A DNA stretch of 64,000 bases from Marsupella aquatica. Taxonomy: Eukaryota; Marchantiophyta. The stretch's first letter is position 1. The number at the start of each line of letters is the position of its first letter. This document shows, in pieces, positions 13,301 to 23,410 of this stretch. The stretch lies in assembly GCA_973895155.1 (NCBI GenBank), contig OZ316898.1, forward strand, positions 17,174,001 to 17,238,000, given 5' to 3'. The translations under genes were made by a program, and so were the position numbers. Under the pieces are notes generated by a model that saw only the letters and a list, made by a program, of their open reading frames with translations, was not told where the DNA came from and searched no databases.

Positions 13301-13778
13301 ACGAGAAAATCACTAAGGACATTAAATTGAAGCATCAACTTTTAGCTCCTTTGTCACTAACGATATTTGATTGACAATGTTACTATTCTGTATATAGATG
13401 TCATTCAATGTAACCAAATCATATATGAAAAACATGACATATTTGTAAATATAATCAAAACATTGATAATCTTATTGAGAAGTGCCAGCTGAAGTCTCTA
13501 GAGTGTAGCTCCCAATATAAACAAAATTGAAGATGTGGTTTATTAAGATCAAAATTTTCAATGAGGATGGACAAAAGTAAAATTGACTTTAAATAAAGAC
13601 AAAACTGAAATGAGAATGGACAGAAAACAAGGATGTGGCAAAGACTGACCAAAATAACATATAAATCTTATTGTGCAAGATTTCTCTTCATATTTATTTA
13701 CATTCAAGGAATGGGTCATCAGGCTAGTATTGTAAATTGAAACATACTTAGTGACAACATGCACTAACATGCATTAAT
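10377..13778. other. AT-rich gene-free spacer
   Basis: Only short frames are present (for example 11446-11715, 12746-12979, 13150-13338), with no recognisable products. A pentanucleotide run of AAATT units lies at about 10594-10617. I see no terminal repeats that would define an element. Confidence 0.45.
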
Positions 13779-14010
13779 CTACAATTATAATAAGGGATCC
13801 ACTTTTTTTTTTCCTTCGTCCCAATACAAAAAAACTCTTGGGTGAAAAAGATACACAGTCCTTGAATTTGATTAAGTATTTTCTTTCACCATTGATGAAG
13901 AAAATATGCATCCATGACACAGATGTGCTTTACTCAGCCCCATAAATACCCTGACCTGACTCCATATAGGCAGGCCCTCCTTGCACCGTCCCACACATGG
14001 ACATAGGGCT
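13779..14010 (+). repeat. Dispersed repeat family B, copy 2
   Basis: This aligns with 10130-10376. Shared words are AATACAAAAAA-CTCTTGGG, ACCATTGATGAA, GTGCTT, GCCCCATAAAT, CTGACTCC and GGCCCTCCTTGCACC, ending ATAGGGCTC. It is in direct orientation relative to copy 1. Confidence 0.75.
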
Positions 14011-14407
14011 CGTCAAGTATAGTTACAAACCTGGACCACTTGTCCTGTATCAAGCTGCCCCCACCATTGCATGCCCATGCGCCTGCCGACTCCCCAAGTT
14101 TCTCATGTCTGTTTAGGGCCTCTCATATCAACAAAGGGGATTTCTTGGGTCCCCCCATAAAACCCAGCTTGATACTCGTGGCAGGTGAGCATCCCTTTTT
14201 AATTCTTTTTAAAGAGTAGGCTGTGGAGGACATCTACGCCATCTAAATTTCCTGCTTATACGGAGAATATTTAGGTCTATTTAGATGGGGGCGACTTCCC
14301 TTGGCCTCTAGGTAAATGTTTTAAAATTTCCTTTTCCCCCTTTCTATCGGCCAGCAAGGATTTCAGGTAAGATTCAGACCAGTTTGCACTTTGAAAAAGG
14401 ATGGTCC

Positions 14408-14870
14408 CCACCAATGTCCTCTTGCCACCCGGCTCTCCACCTCGACCTACTTGGGTGCGACAAGTGTACTCCGAGAGTCCGGAGCTGCCCTCTGTCCATC
14501 CGAAGGAAGGGAGTCCCTAGCCCCATATTTTATCTTTCCATTATTTTAACCTTTTCTTTCCCTAGTCGGCCACGATTCGTCAGATTCCAGAACAATCCGA
14601 CCCCTACGAAAAGAAACCGTTCCTAATCGGACGTAGCCCTAGGACCAAGGGACACCATGCCGACCCAGCCCTGTGATCCCCGAGAGTGCCGAGCGTCCCG
14701 ACCAATGCCCTCTCGCCACCCGGCTCCCCACCCCACCTACTTAGCCTCGACAAGTGGACTCCGAGACTCCCGGAGCTGCCGCCTGGCTACGAGGAGCCCC
14801 AAGCCAACAGCATCTTTCCTATACTTTACCTTTTCTTTTCAAATTCGGACAGGATGAGACGAGTCATCGA
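14408..14870 (+). repeat. GC-rich tandem duplication, spacing about 292 bp
   Basis: Two diverged copies begin near 14408 and 14699. Both contain ACCAATG-CCTCTYGCCACCCGGCT, a GACAAGTG-ACTCCGAGA block, GGAGCTGCC and a pyrimidine-rich ACCTTTTCTTT tail. Short plus-strand frames in all three phases (14384-14966) run through them but none is conserved between copies, which argues against coding. Confidence 0.65.
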
Positions 14871-15166
14871 ATCGGATGTAACCTTCGGTCCAAGGGGCAC
14901 GATTTCGATCGTCGATCTCGTAATCGAGGGCCCCCATTGCTTGTTGTGCGAGTAATAGGGGTGTAAGTCCGACGGAAAGGTGTAACGAGTGTCTGACCCC
15001 GTCTTTTACTATTATGCCCCCCTGTTCCCTGTAGTTGTCAGTCGCGAGGGGGGAGTAAAAGACGCGGGGCCGCGTGGAAAGAAACGGCGAACTCGGTTCG
15101 ACGAAGGGGTTTCGGGGTTTCTGTCCCGTGTCTCGGACTCTGCCGAACGAAGAGAGCGGACGGACG

Positions 15167-15226
15167 AGAGAGAGAGAGAGAGAGAGAGGGCTTTCGAGGG
15201 CCAATTCCTCGATCGATCGATCGATT
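15167..15226. repeat. GA microsatellite and CGAT repeat in FBT 5' region
   Basis: An uninterrupted GA run lies at about 15167-15188 and a CGAT run at about 15209-15225. GC-rich purine tracts such as these are common in plant promoters and 5' leaders. They lie 700-770 bp before the transporter start. Confidence 0.7.
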
Positions 15227-15939
15227 GAAGGTCGAAGAGGCGATGGAGAAGATCTAGCGAGAAAGATTGACGAAGGGGGCGGGGCGGCGGCGGCGGCGAG
15301 GATTGCAAAAGGCAGAGACCTCGACCTGGGATTTTTTCCGCTGAAACGGATGGAGCTGTTTCGCGGCCGCTGTTGCTAATGGGTGGGATAGACGAAGATA
15401 TTTGCCATCAATTGTTTGCTTTTCGGGAGGAGGAAATCTCGTGTGGACGTACGCCTCTAAATTCTAATCGTACGCACGCCTCCCATTTGACACGGTCGAT
15501 TCTGTTGCTCTGGTAGCTATGCGCAGGGATGAGTGATTGAATGCCTTTCAGAATTGCTGCGCGGAGAGTAGAGTATTCTCCACTGCGAGGGGTGGGGTTG
15601 TCAGGGGAGAGGACAATTTCTGGATGATGCGTTTTTTCTTGTGTCTGTCTATTTGGAGAGGTGCGGATGGGATGGGGGGATTTGTCGTAGGGCTCTGCCG
15701 CTCCAGGCGGGGCTGAAGTGAAGGAAGAAAATTTGGAAGCAGGAGAGAAGCTTGTGTGATATTGGGTCGCCTTCGGGCGGGGGAGATCTTTGGCTGGCGA
15801 GCGGAAGGAGGAGAGGAGGAGAGGAGGAGAGGTGGAGGAAGGGGCACCCATGAAGGTTATTGATTGATTCGGGAACGTGAGTTCGTGATTTTAGATATTA
15901 ACTCTGCCTGCCTGCCTGGAACGGAGTTGGATTGTTGCA

Positions 15940-18724
15940 TTGTTGGCGTGTAACTTTTCCTTTCCCTCAATGCAACGTTTTGTGGCACTTTCATCGTCGT
16001 CCAGCCTTCATGCGTCGTCTCTTGTGTTGCCTCCCGTGCCGGCATGGAAGAGAAGAGACGCACGCGAGGGCCGTGCTGCTTCTCTTCTACCCGCTGAGCC
16101 GCGAAGGAGAGGGAACAATCAGAAGAACAATTTCTTGAATATTGGTCTCCCGTTGAGATGGGGTGAGAACGTTTGTGTGGTGCCGTGCTGTCATCAGGGC
16201 TGCTGTAGTGGAGGAGGGCAACCTCCGAGACGACATGTCAGCCTCCCGGGGTTGGTGGGCAGCAGTAGAGGAAATAGTATTCAAAATCGGTCGGTGTTGC
16301 GAGGATCGCTAGGAAATCGGCAAGGAGGCCCTAACTCGGCGGACAGCCACCAAGAGAGGGGGCATTTGCAACATCGTGGCCAGCAGAGAAATCACCCACA
16401 CGTCGTGGACTCCATCAGAGAGTTCAGTTCGGATTCGTGGTGGACGGACGAAACCGACGCGGACGACGATTCGGAGGAAGACAACAGAGCGGCACTCTCT
16501 GTCGAATTCTGGACGCATCAGATCATTCTTCAACTCTCGCTCTTTTGGAATCTCTTAGGCTATTCGCCGTCTAAGGTTGACGAGTGGCTCGTCTCCAACG
16601 AAGCTAGAAGACGTCTCAGCAACCTGAACAATCGGAATCGGTTCCCCTCCTCGATTTCTTGTTCTTTTCTGCCAGGATTGTACGGTCCGGTGGGAGATCC
16701 GTCCAAGGGTGATTCTTCGGTAGCCAACTCCACAGGCAAATTCCCGGAGCTTTTATCAATTGCTATTCCAAACTTCAGGCCTCGTGAGCGTCTTTCGGAG
16801 GCAATGGGGGGGCTCAAGACCCTTTTGTATCCTCAATGGTTTTCAGACATGTCTCGAACTTATGGAGCCTCTTTCATGTTGTTGGTGGCCCTCGGCTATG
16901 CAACTCAAGGCTTTCGTTGCTTCCCTTGGTTCGCTGTCGGGTATATGTTGAAGGACGGGTTGCAAGTGGATCCAGGTTATATGCAATTTTTGCTGTCGAG
17001 TGCTGCTCTTCCCATGGTCCTAAAACCAGTATATGGGATCATTTCTGATACTGTGTACATCGGAGGAGCTCACCGAGTGCCCTACCTTGCCGTAGCAGGT
17101 ATAAAAGAATACAACTCCGTTTTATCAGTTTTGGACTGTGCTTGGGATGAGATTTTATGTTCCGTCCTGAATGGAGTCTTAAGGTCGAGGCCCTTAGTAA
17201 GAGTCGGATTTGAGAGGGAATATTGGCAATTGCGTTTTATAATGAAAATGTAGAATACATTTGTAGCAGAATCTTAGATATGAACTGAATTCGTTGCAGT
17301 CCTGGATCCCTGAACTTTTTTCTGTGAAGCCTCATGTTAAGAGGAAAGAATGGAAAGAATTGTCGCAGCAGTGAGAGCGGGTTTCCACACCACACTTTCC
17401 CTCTTCGCCAGTAGTCTAGATTCTACTTGCTGCAAGCAATGGCGAAAGAAGCTCTGAAATGTGGGTTGATTGCTGGTTTGAACTGCGGACGTAGCAAGAG
17501 TGTAAATTGACAATCTTGTGATATTTTGTTTTCGGTACTTTTGCAGGAGTTTTGCAGCTGATATCGTGGGGTGCACTGGCAATGTCTCCTTATGCGACCT
17601 CTTCAGCAATACTGTTCACAGCAGCTCTGACGTTTGGCAATTTGGGTGCCGCCATTGCCGACGTCATGAACGATGCCCTTGTAGCAGAGGTTTCAAAGAA
17701 GCAGAAGGGCAGCGGAAAAGGAGAGCTCCAATCCTTTGCTTGGCTAATCATGGCTTCTGGTGGGCTTCTCGGTAATTTATTGGGCGGATTTGCTTTGAAA
17801 AAGTTGGAGTCGACGAGTATGTACTTCATCTTCCTGATTTTATTGGGGCTGCACTTCGTTGCTTGTTTTTGCGTGAATGAGAGACATTTCGATCTTGCAC
17901 CGCCAAGTCAACCGTCGGCTTCGAGTACCAGATCTCGGGAGGATGATGCCACTCCTGTCAGTGCCGTGTTACGAAGGAGAAACCAGGCAGAAGCAACTGC
18001 ATCGGGGGAGAAGGTTTCAAGCATCACGAAACCTAGCCTACTGTCCCAATTGAAAGGCCAAGTGCATCTGTTGGGTAAACTACTGAAGAACAAAGAAATC
18101 TCACATACCCTGCTCTGGTTCTGCGCATCTTACGCCATGGTTCCAGTTCTAGGCAGTAGCATATTTTTCTATCAAACTCAGGTCCTGCGGATAGATCCAA
18201 CTTTCATTGGCTTCTCGAGAATGGTGGGCCAGGTGGGGTTAATGGTGGGCAGCCAGCTTTACGGCGGAGTGCTCAAGGGACTTCCTCTAAGAAAATTGCT
18301 GGGTGCCGTGCAACTCCTGCTCTCGTGTTGCATGTTGTCCGATTTGCTCCTGGTGAAACGAGTGAATCTCCAGCTCGGAATTCCAGATGAGATCTACGTT
18401 TTGGTATTTTCTGCACTGGTGGATTGCGTGTCACAGTTCAAAGTCCTACCAGTCATTGTACGACTGGGGAACCTTTGCCCCCCGGGCAGTGAAGGCTCCC
18501 TCATGGCTTTCTTCTCCTCATGCCACTGTTTGGCAGGCCTCTGCAGTGGGTATTTCGGTGTATGGCTTGCCCAGTATCTGCAGATTTCAGCTCATTCTTT
18601 CGATGGTTTACCTGTAGGAATTTTCATTCAGGCCATGTTTACCCTGTTGCCAATCCTCTTCATCAGCCTCGTACCCGGAGAAGATACTTCCAAAGTAGAA
18701 AAAGTTCCAGAGAAGGTGCTATAG
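15940..18724 (+). CDS. Folate-biopterin transporter (BT1 family), plastid-type
   Basis: BT1-family proteins are 12-helix major-facilitator-like carriers of folates and pterins; plant members include plastid envelope carriers. Two exons, 15940-17098 and 17547-18724 (stop TAG), give 778 aa. The donor GCAG|GTATAA and acceptor TTTTGCAG|GAG split a Gly codon in AVAGVLQLISWG. Residues 1 to about 285 form a long, Ser/Arg-rich, poorly conserved leader with an acidic patch (TDETDADDDSEED), consistent with a transit peptide plus a variable region. The transporter core starts near residue 289 (MGGLKTLLYPQWFSDMSRTY). It carries the family signature SAALPMVLKPVYGIISDT and, after the intron, NDALVAEVSKKQ and WLIMASGGLLGNLLGG. 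The C-terminal half has further hydrophobic helices ending FTLLPILFISLVPGED. The start was chosen as the first ATG of the long frame; a later start within the leader cannot be excluded. Substrate is inferred from the family. Confidence 0.9.
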
Positions 18725-19911
18725 GCGGATGATATACTTCACCAGATATTCGGCCGACAGCTAGACGCGCACCATGATTTCCATGCGATACGGCCCCTTT
18801 GAAAATGTAGAAATTGTTTGTCCTCGAAACCACAATTCGTCGAGAACAATGACGACCATACACCCACGAATACGGTACACTCCGAAGACAATAACCAATA
18901 ATGGTACTCTGCTGTTCACTCCTGAAAGAGAGTGCTAGTTCAGCTATTTCGAAGAAGTGGTTGACGAAATTTTGCGAGTCGAGTGAGGGACGAATGATGG
19001 ATGTTTGGGAAAGCAAACGAGGACTAATTGTCGTTGTGCTTCGGTGAAAGTTTCGCCACGCAATGGTGCTGTACCTTAGGTCGTCACGGATTTACCCACA
19101 AATTCGTGGGATAAAAGTTTGTAGGATAAGATTACCTAGATGCTTTGTTAGAAAAATTTTAGTCCCACTATTAATCAGCAAGTACTAGACGTAGTCCCAC
19201 ACCATTGCATAGCAAGTACTAGAAGTAGTCCCCTTACGAATTGTAGCTTGTCTGACACGGTGCTCGTAGAGTGTATATAATTGACTAGCTATGGTGACTA
19301 TATTGGCCGTGTGATGCTAGACCGAGGTAAAGGAGTGAGGTGACTATCAGTAGAATTCTATCTAGAATCGTTGTCTTGGTAATGATAGACTTTTAAGTGG
19401 AATGGTAGCAACTTGTCTGTCAAGGGGATATGCATTTGCCCACTATGCAAGTTGGACCATTGAGTCTAGCAACATTTGTCGAAAACACCCCTCAGCATAG
19501 TTCTCATTACAGTGTGAGAGATGTACATGGGGAGAAAACTACCCGGCCATCACGGGTTAAGGAGAAACATTATTACAATTCCTATTTTCAGCAACTTGAA
19601 GGGGTGAGAAATGACGCAAATTCCTATCAGCAGCGGCATGAGAGAGGTTGAGAAGACTGGAAGTCATCTTTAGCGTCAATTGTGAGATTTCCCACCATTC
19701 ATCGGATACAGTATGGACGATTGGGCACTTTACATCTGCATTACAGAGGAGTTACGTAGGAAGAAATTCAAATTATTCTTTGGCTGTGGAATGTGAAGGT
19801 GAAGCAGTCCAATTGGAAAAACTAAGTCGATATCTAAAATTTAAACGATTGTTTGCTTGGAATTTGTTACTCCTAAACTGATATTGAAATCTCTGTTGCC
19901 ATTACTGTCGG
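18725..19911. other. Spacer 3' of the transporter, with a short duplication
   Basis: AGCAAGTACTAGA-GTAGTCCC occurs twice at about 19167-19190 and 19211-19233. No gene is supported; the frames at 19430-19651 and 19648-19881 are short and unrecognised. Confidence 0.4.
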
Positions 19912-20056
19912 ACTCTTTGTTAACCGTTCTCACTGTAGGATGTCGTCATACTGCTGGCAGTGTCAAAAAACCTCCGAATCGAACTCTTTGTTTATCAGTT
20001 TTCACCTTAGGATGTCGTCACAATGCTGGCAGTATCAGTAAACCTTCGAACCATAC
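19912..20056 (+). repeat. Tandem repeat, two diverged units of about 71 bp
   Basis: Units start ACTCTTTGTT at 19912 and 19983. Both contain TAGGATGTCGTCA followed by ATGCTGGCAGT or CTGCTGGCAGT, then an AAACCT-CGAA block. Confidence 0.75.
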
Positions 20057-20333
20057 TGGAACTCTTGGTTCCAGCCATGGACAACTTACAGAAGTTCCTT
20101 GTTCCTCACGACATTAGATGAACATTTTCACCTCACCATCTGTCATCGATCATCGATGTGTATCGTCGTTGTTGGGTAGTGACTTCAACTGGTCTAACAA
20201 GTATCTACGAGTTGCTGAAGCTGTGGCTGTTCCTTTCTAGCACCTGGGCACAAATCCTTCACAGGTACGGGAGCGCTCAGCTAGGTGGCCTCGGATAAAT
20301 GTTTTGCGTGTCCAAAGAGCTCTGGTTCTCAGG

Positions 20334-20690
20334 CTATGCCTTTTGGTTGTTGAAAATCTCTGGAAGCTGTCCATTGCGAGCACCTTGCTTTAAATATAAA
20401 GAGCAGGTAGTATCGGCTAAAGCTATGCAGTTTGGTTGTTGGACCTCTGGAAGCTGTCCATGGCCAGCACCTGGCTTCAATGTTTTTGAACAGGTGGTAT
20501 TTTAGATGGTGGGCACTCTCTAGCCTATATTACGCAGCAATGGCTCGATGGGCCGTCTAGACAAACCTAGCCTTGATAGGGCCCAAAAGTTCACAACTTT
20601 CTCGATGCCTCTGGAAGATGTCCACTGCCAGCAAAAATCTGGCTTCTCAAATCTTGAGCAGATGAGGTAATATCTGATGAAAGCCACTCT
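20334..20690 (+). repeat. Three diverged copies of an approximately 80-90 bp unit
   Basis: Each copy carries CTCTGGAAGCTGTCCA (or GATGTCCA), a GCCAGCACCTGGCTT-like block and GAGCAGGT, at about 20334-20410, 20424-20500 and 20610-20680. It lies next to two other tandem arrays (19912 and 20740), so the whole of 19.9-20.9 kb is a repeat cluster. Confidence 0.65.
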
Positions 20691-20739
20691 ACGCCAACAG
20701 AGGATTTTGCGTCTCCAGGGGGTAGTAAAGCATATCCAG

Positions 20740-20871
20740 CTTGATGGCCCCCTCCAGGCAAAACCTAATTTTGATGGACACAAAACCTAACAACTTTATT
20801 GATATGGCCCCCTCCAGGCAAAACCTAATTTTGATGGACCCAAAGCCTAACAACTTTATTGATGGGGCCCC
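20740..20871 (+). repeat. 60-bp tandem duplication
   Basis: The period is exactly 60: AAACCTAATTTTGATGGAC starts at 20761 and 20821. Flanking GGCCCCCTCCAGGCA precedes each unit, and CTAACAACTTTATTGAT closes each. Only a few substitutions separate the units, so the duplication looks young. Confidence 0.9.
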
Positions 20872-22091
20872 ATGACCGCACTGTCCACGTTGTTCTTGTG
20901 CTTGTTTTTGAAACCACCAATTTCCATATTTACAAGAGTAGTGTCCAAGATTTCCCTCGTTTTTCACATAGGAGTGACTCACTTCCTCTACTGTGCCTGT
21001 TGTCTCCTTGATTTTGGGGGGGGGGCGAGAATAGTATTAATGGTGAAACCTAATGCATCCAGATTTGATGATGGACACTGGCAAATTAATTTGTAACTAT
21101 TATGCACTGCAAACTGTTCTTCTGACACGTCTTAATATTGTATATATCACACTGTAAAAAATGCCCCACATAGGAAATAAGGATGTTGTTCTTGTGACAC
21201 TTCTTAATGCTGTAAGCCCCATTAGGAATAGGGATTCCAAAGGCCAAATATCCAATAAATGGGAGCACTAAGAGAGAAACTCAAGAAGAACAAAGAGCTA
21301 AAAATGCTTTAGAGCACCTTTATAACACGAGAAAGCACACTATATTTATGAAACGGCTAAACAAAGTACAATGAGGCACAAGCAAAAAGGGTCCAACGTG
21401 GACAAATACCAAACTCAAAAGCAGTGCCTGAGAGTACTCTACAACCACAAAAAATCTAAAGCCCCATTCAGCAATACATTGAGAAGACTGGTAAAACTTT
21501 GGAGTAAATGGCTTAGGAGATTCAAGAAGAAGAATTCTTCAAGAGGCATTAAAACCAACAGCTTATACTCCACTAAGAATAGTGAATGTCTGATCCTAGG
21601 GTTATAGACACCTGTCTATAGAAGGCATTGAGGACAGGTTTTGGGTTTGGACTAAAGACCAACCATGGGAGACGTGTGGACAAACCAGTAAACCCAGCAA
21701 AACTCTTAATTGTCTCAGGCAAGTTGGGTTCAATGTGTATTGTGCCACTGACACTTGTTGTAATAATAAGAATCATATGAAGAAATTATGTCCTAATTAC
21801 CAAACTGCCCCCTAGGTTAATTTAAACAAAAAATAAAAACATAATTTATGAAAACCATCGCATAATTAAAACCACTGCATGCAGGTGGGAGCCTGCCATC
21901 TCCCAAAATAACAGACCTCTGGCTGAAGCCCTTGGGTTTTATTTAGGAGAATGCCCTGTTCCCAGGGCCTTACACTACAGCACCCATCAGCATAAGTTTC
22001 AACACAAGATTTTGCCAAGCTCGCTAAATGTCACCTTGTCTGAAGGAAAGAGCTAGGAAAATTCCTCACCTAATTTTCTTAGATTAATTTA
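20872..22091. other. Gene-free spacer
   Basis: Short frames only (20872-21096, 21371-21607); nothing recognisable on either strand. A G9 run lies at about 21018-21026. Confidence 0.4.
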
Positions 22092-22250
22092 TGACCTTTA
22101 AATCTCCCTACATTTAAGATCAACCGTTAGATTCTGCATGATGGGGTCTGTGGTTAGGTGAGAAATTACTGTAGCTCATGGAAGAAAAAAACCTAGGAAA
22201 TTTTAGCCAAAAGTGGTGATTTGAAATCTTAGCCAAAAGTGGTGAACAAT
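22092..22250 (+). repeat. Dispersed AT-rich element, family A, plus-orientation copy
   Basis: It contains TCTCCCTACATTTAAGATC, CGTTAGATTCTG, GGGGTCTGTGGTTAGGTGAG and two GCCAAAAGTGGTGA words. These parallel the order seen at 9598-9990. Confidence 0.65.
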
Positions 22251-22499
22251 TTTCAGAGTGCTGACTAAAAACAGGCAGCTACTGCCCATGGCTGAACGTG
22301 ATCAAGGCAACCCGTTTCAGATCTTTACTGAATCCAGGTGGCAACATCTCATTAGTGAAGAACCATGATACAACACACTCAAGCCACAAAGTGGTGACAA
22401 GTGGCAGCAGCTCAGAAGCGAAAACCAATACTCTCCACTGGTCCATAATGGACTGGGTGGGGCCAGTCTTTGGCAAGTCAAAACCTGTAAGACAGGTGC

Positions 22500-23030
22500 C
22501 CAGAACTGTAAAGCAAAACCCCTGCTCGTCCAAACCTGTCTGACCTGGATATACTAGGAAAAAACTTCCAATAACATATCTCCCAGAAGAATGAAAGGCA
22601 GAACCCCTTGGGACCAGCTCTGCTCGTTCAAACCTGGATGATATGGAAGGACTAGTAAATAAACTTTCATAACCTAATTCCTGTTAGGAAGAAAGATTAC
22701 CAGTGTATAACCTTTTCTATTAGATGCTACCGTTTCCGTAACCCTGTGCCCCGAAAGTCTTACTGGGTAATTTTTTTCCCGGGCAGGTATTGCCTATTAT
22801 ATTGGCTGTCACACAAAGCTCACAAAAATTTCCCCGCTGGTCAACATTTCCTCACTAGAGACTAGTAACCCAAACTAAACCCTGATTACCCTATACATAT
22901 TTCCCAGAAGAGCAGATTAGATGCAAAGCAAAGCCCCTGGGGTTAGCAGTGCACGCCCAAACCTGGATGATAAGGAAGGACCAGGAATGAAACTTCAATA
23001 GCACATCCCCCAGAAGAGCAGATTCCGCAC
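22500..23030 (+). repeat. Three diverged copies of a roughly 100-bp unit
   Basis: The recurring words are GCAAA/GCAGAACCCC, CCAAACCTG--TGA--TGGA, GGA-TAG-AA-AAACTTCAATA and CATATCTCCCAGAAGA. They occur near 22510, 22600 and 22930-23030. No coding capacity is conserved. Confidence 0.55.
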
Positions 23031-23366
23031 ACAATGCTAATATGCTATTCTTGGCGAGCCAAAGACGGGAAATTGGATGGATGAGCATTCCAGCATTGCT
23101 TTTGGAAGGGAGAGCTCTAGGAGGAAAGATCGTTTGACAATCATGACGAAGAACTCAAGGAGAAATCGAAGTTTCGTGGGTCTCCATTCGTGCAAGCCAA
23201 GAATCCAAGGCGGAGATGGAGCCAGAAGTTTTCAGCATCGGGAGGAAGAGCGAGCATGGAGAGAGTTTAAGAATCGGGACGAAGAGCGAGCATGGAATTT
23301 CGGAGATTGCTAACTGGTAGAGGGGCAACGGAGATGCTGCTGCTGGCTGCTGGTCAGAAGGGCAAG

Positions 23367-23408
23367 ACTGCTGAGGGAGGAGGAGGAGGAGGAGGAGGAG
23401 GAGGAGGA
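23367..23408 (+). repeat. GGA trinucleotide run in the TauE/SafE leader
   Basis: GAGGGAGGAGGAGG-type repeats end two bases before ATGGCG at 23411. A purine-rich leader immediately before the start codon could affect scanning, but that is inference. Confidence 0.85.
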
Positions 23409-23410
23409 TC

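Noticed and set aside
14384-14966. Overlapping GC-rich plus-strand frames
   Set aside because: All three phases are open because of base composition, and frames are not preserved between the two tandem DNA copies.
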